Source of the DNA: Verrucomicrobiota bacterium
GTDB lineage: Bacteria; Verrucomicrobiota; Verrucomicrobiia; Opitutales; Oceanipulchritudinaceae
NCBI GenBank assembly: GCA_009908535.1
Contig: JAAAOD010000044.1
Span: 1 to 6,007, forward strand
Length of the DNA: 6,007 bases
Reading direction: 5' to 3'
The position numbers and the translations under genes were made by a program. The notes under the pieces are model-generated. The model had not been told where the DNA came from. It saw only the letters and a list, made by a program, of their open reading frames with translations, and made no database searches. This document shows positions 5,534 to 6,007 of the stretch, one piece after another (positions within the stretch are counted from its first letter, which is position 1; each line of letters opens with the position of its first letter).

Positions 5534-6007
5534 CCGCAGCGACGGCGCAAGCGTTGGCCCGCGACCATGCCCAGCGCCGCAATCCCGGCCAGCACCGCGA
5601 GGACCGACGGTTCCGGAACCGCCGCGAAGGCGAGGTCGTCCATGGCGAAATACGAGGGCGTGTTCATGCCGAACTCGCCCTCGTCGCTGGAGTCCAGGCT
5701 GAACCGCAGTTCTGCCACCCCGCTCCCCAGCGCGCTCAGGTCCACTTCCTCCCACGTCTCGACAATGGTGTCCCGGGCGTCGTCCGCGAAGCGGAAGTCA
5801 GCCAGATAAAATTCCACCGCCCCGGTCACCGTCGCCGTCCCATCCAGCCCCTCAATGGTCAGGCGGAAATAATCCGGATCGCTCCCGTCCGCGCCGCCGA
5901 ATTGCTTCGCAAAGGCGTCCCCGTCCCGCATCGAGAGGGCCGCGTAGGTCGTGTTCGTCACCCGCATGGTGTCCGGTACTACCCCGCCCGCCTGCGTGAA
6001 CTGTAGC
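5530..6007 (-). CDS. DUF4465-family secreted protein with PEP-CTERM sorting signal (5' end outside window)
   Basis: The frame is open to the right edge, so the apparent start at 5967 is internal and 158 C-terminal residues are visible. VTNTTYAALSMRDGDAFAKQ, then GADGSDPDYFRL, VEFYLADFRF, IVETWEEVDLSALG and GMNTPSYFAMDD are hallmarks of DUF4465, a beta-rich extracellular domain common in Planctomycetota, Verrucomicrobiota and Bacteroidota. The last 29 residues are a PEP-CTERM signal: V-P-E-P, a hydrophobic helix of about 17 residues (Val/Leu/Ala/Gly), then an R-L-R-R-R-C-G basic tail. Such proteins are processed by an exosortase and exported to the surface or extracellular polymer matrix. The signal peptide and first part of the domain must lie beyond the window. 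A strong terminator follows, so this gene ends its own transcript. Confidence 0.92.
   Translation of the reverse strand, partial: LQFTQAGGVVPDTMRVTNTTYAALSMRDGDAFAKQFGGADGSDPDYFRLTIEGLDGTATVTGAVEFYLADFRFADDARDTIVETWEEVDLSALGSGVAELRFSLDSSDEGEFGMNTPSYFAMDDLAFAAVPEPSVLAVLAGIAALGMVAGQRLRRRCG

Noticed and set aside
5238..5582. Minus-strand frame through the terminator region into metW (114 residues)
   Set aside because: It is out of frame with both metW and the DUF4465 gene and encodes no recognisable sequence; its ATG codons fall in the terminator region and neighbouring coding DNA.
1..6007. Mobile element, CRISPR, toxin-antitoxin, phage or biosynthetic-cluster signals
   Set aside because: I saw no transposase or integrase motifs, direct repeat arrays, terminal inverted repeats, tRNA genes or small paired toxin-like genes; all space is taken by the genes listed and short gaps.

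Overview
The window is GC-rich and densely coding, with seven genes or gene fragments plus an eighth cut by the right edge. Three lines of evidence suggest Verrucomicrobiota, probably an Opitutae-type bacterium: a C-terminal PEP-CTERM sorting signal on a DUF4465-type secreted protein, a MetW-type methionine biosynthesis protein, and -35 hexamers of the form TTGCC/TTGAC placed very close to start codons that lack Shine-Dalgarno sequences. The assignment rests on gene content only.

Left third (1-1395, plus strand): a compact operon. The 3' end of a gene whose C-terminus resembles NADPH-dependent FMN reductases runs by a 4-base ATGA overlap into an unrecognised lipoprotein. That gene in turn overlaps an isopentenyl-diphosphate-isomerase-like Nudix hydrolase by 11 bases.

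Middle and right (1353-6007, minus strand): five genes read leftwards, in transcription order a DUF4465/PEP-CTERM surface protein (5' end outside the window), MetW, a secreted protein with an internal duplication, a CoA-transferase fused to a GNAT acetyltransferase, and a LOG-family phosphoribohydrolase-like protein. The spacing looks like an operon, but a strong intrinsic terminator follows the DUF4465 gene, and promoter-like hexamer pairs precede metW, the secreted-protein gene and the LOG gene. The array is therefore better read as short transcription units, with the CoA-transferase/GNAT gene probably cotranscribed with the secreted-protein gene. The Nudix and LOG genes converge and overlap tail to tail by 43 bases.

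The genes do not form one obvious pathway. MetW belongs to methionine synthesis (the MetX branch), the fusion protein to acyl-CoA metabolism and possibly protein acylation, and LOG and Nudix to nucleotide or small-metabolite hydrolysis. I see no mobile element, CRISPR array, tRNA or rRNA, and no non-coding stretch over 300 bases. The most interesting non-coding signal is the 5465-5533 interval. There a perfect TTGACA overlaps the DUF4465 stop codon, and a terminator-like hairpin with a U-tract ends one base before the metW ATG.
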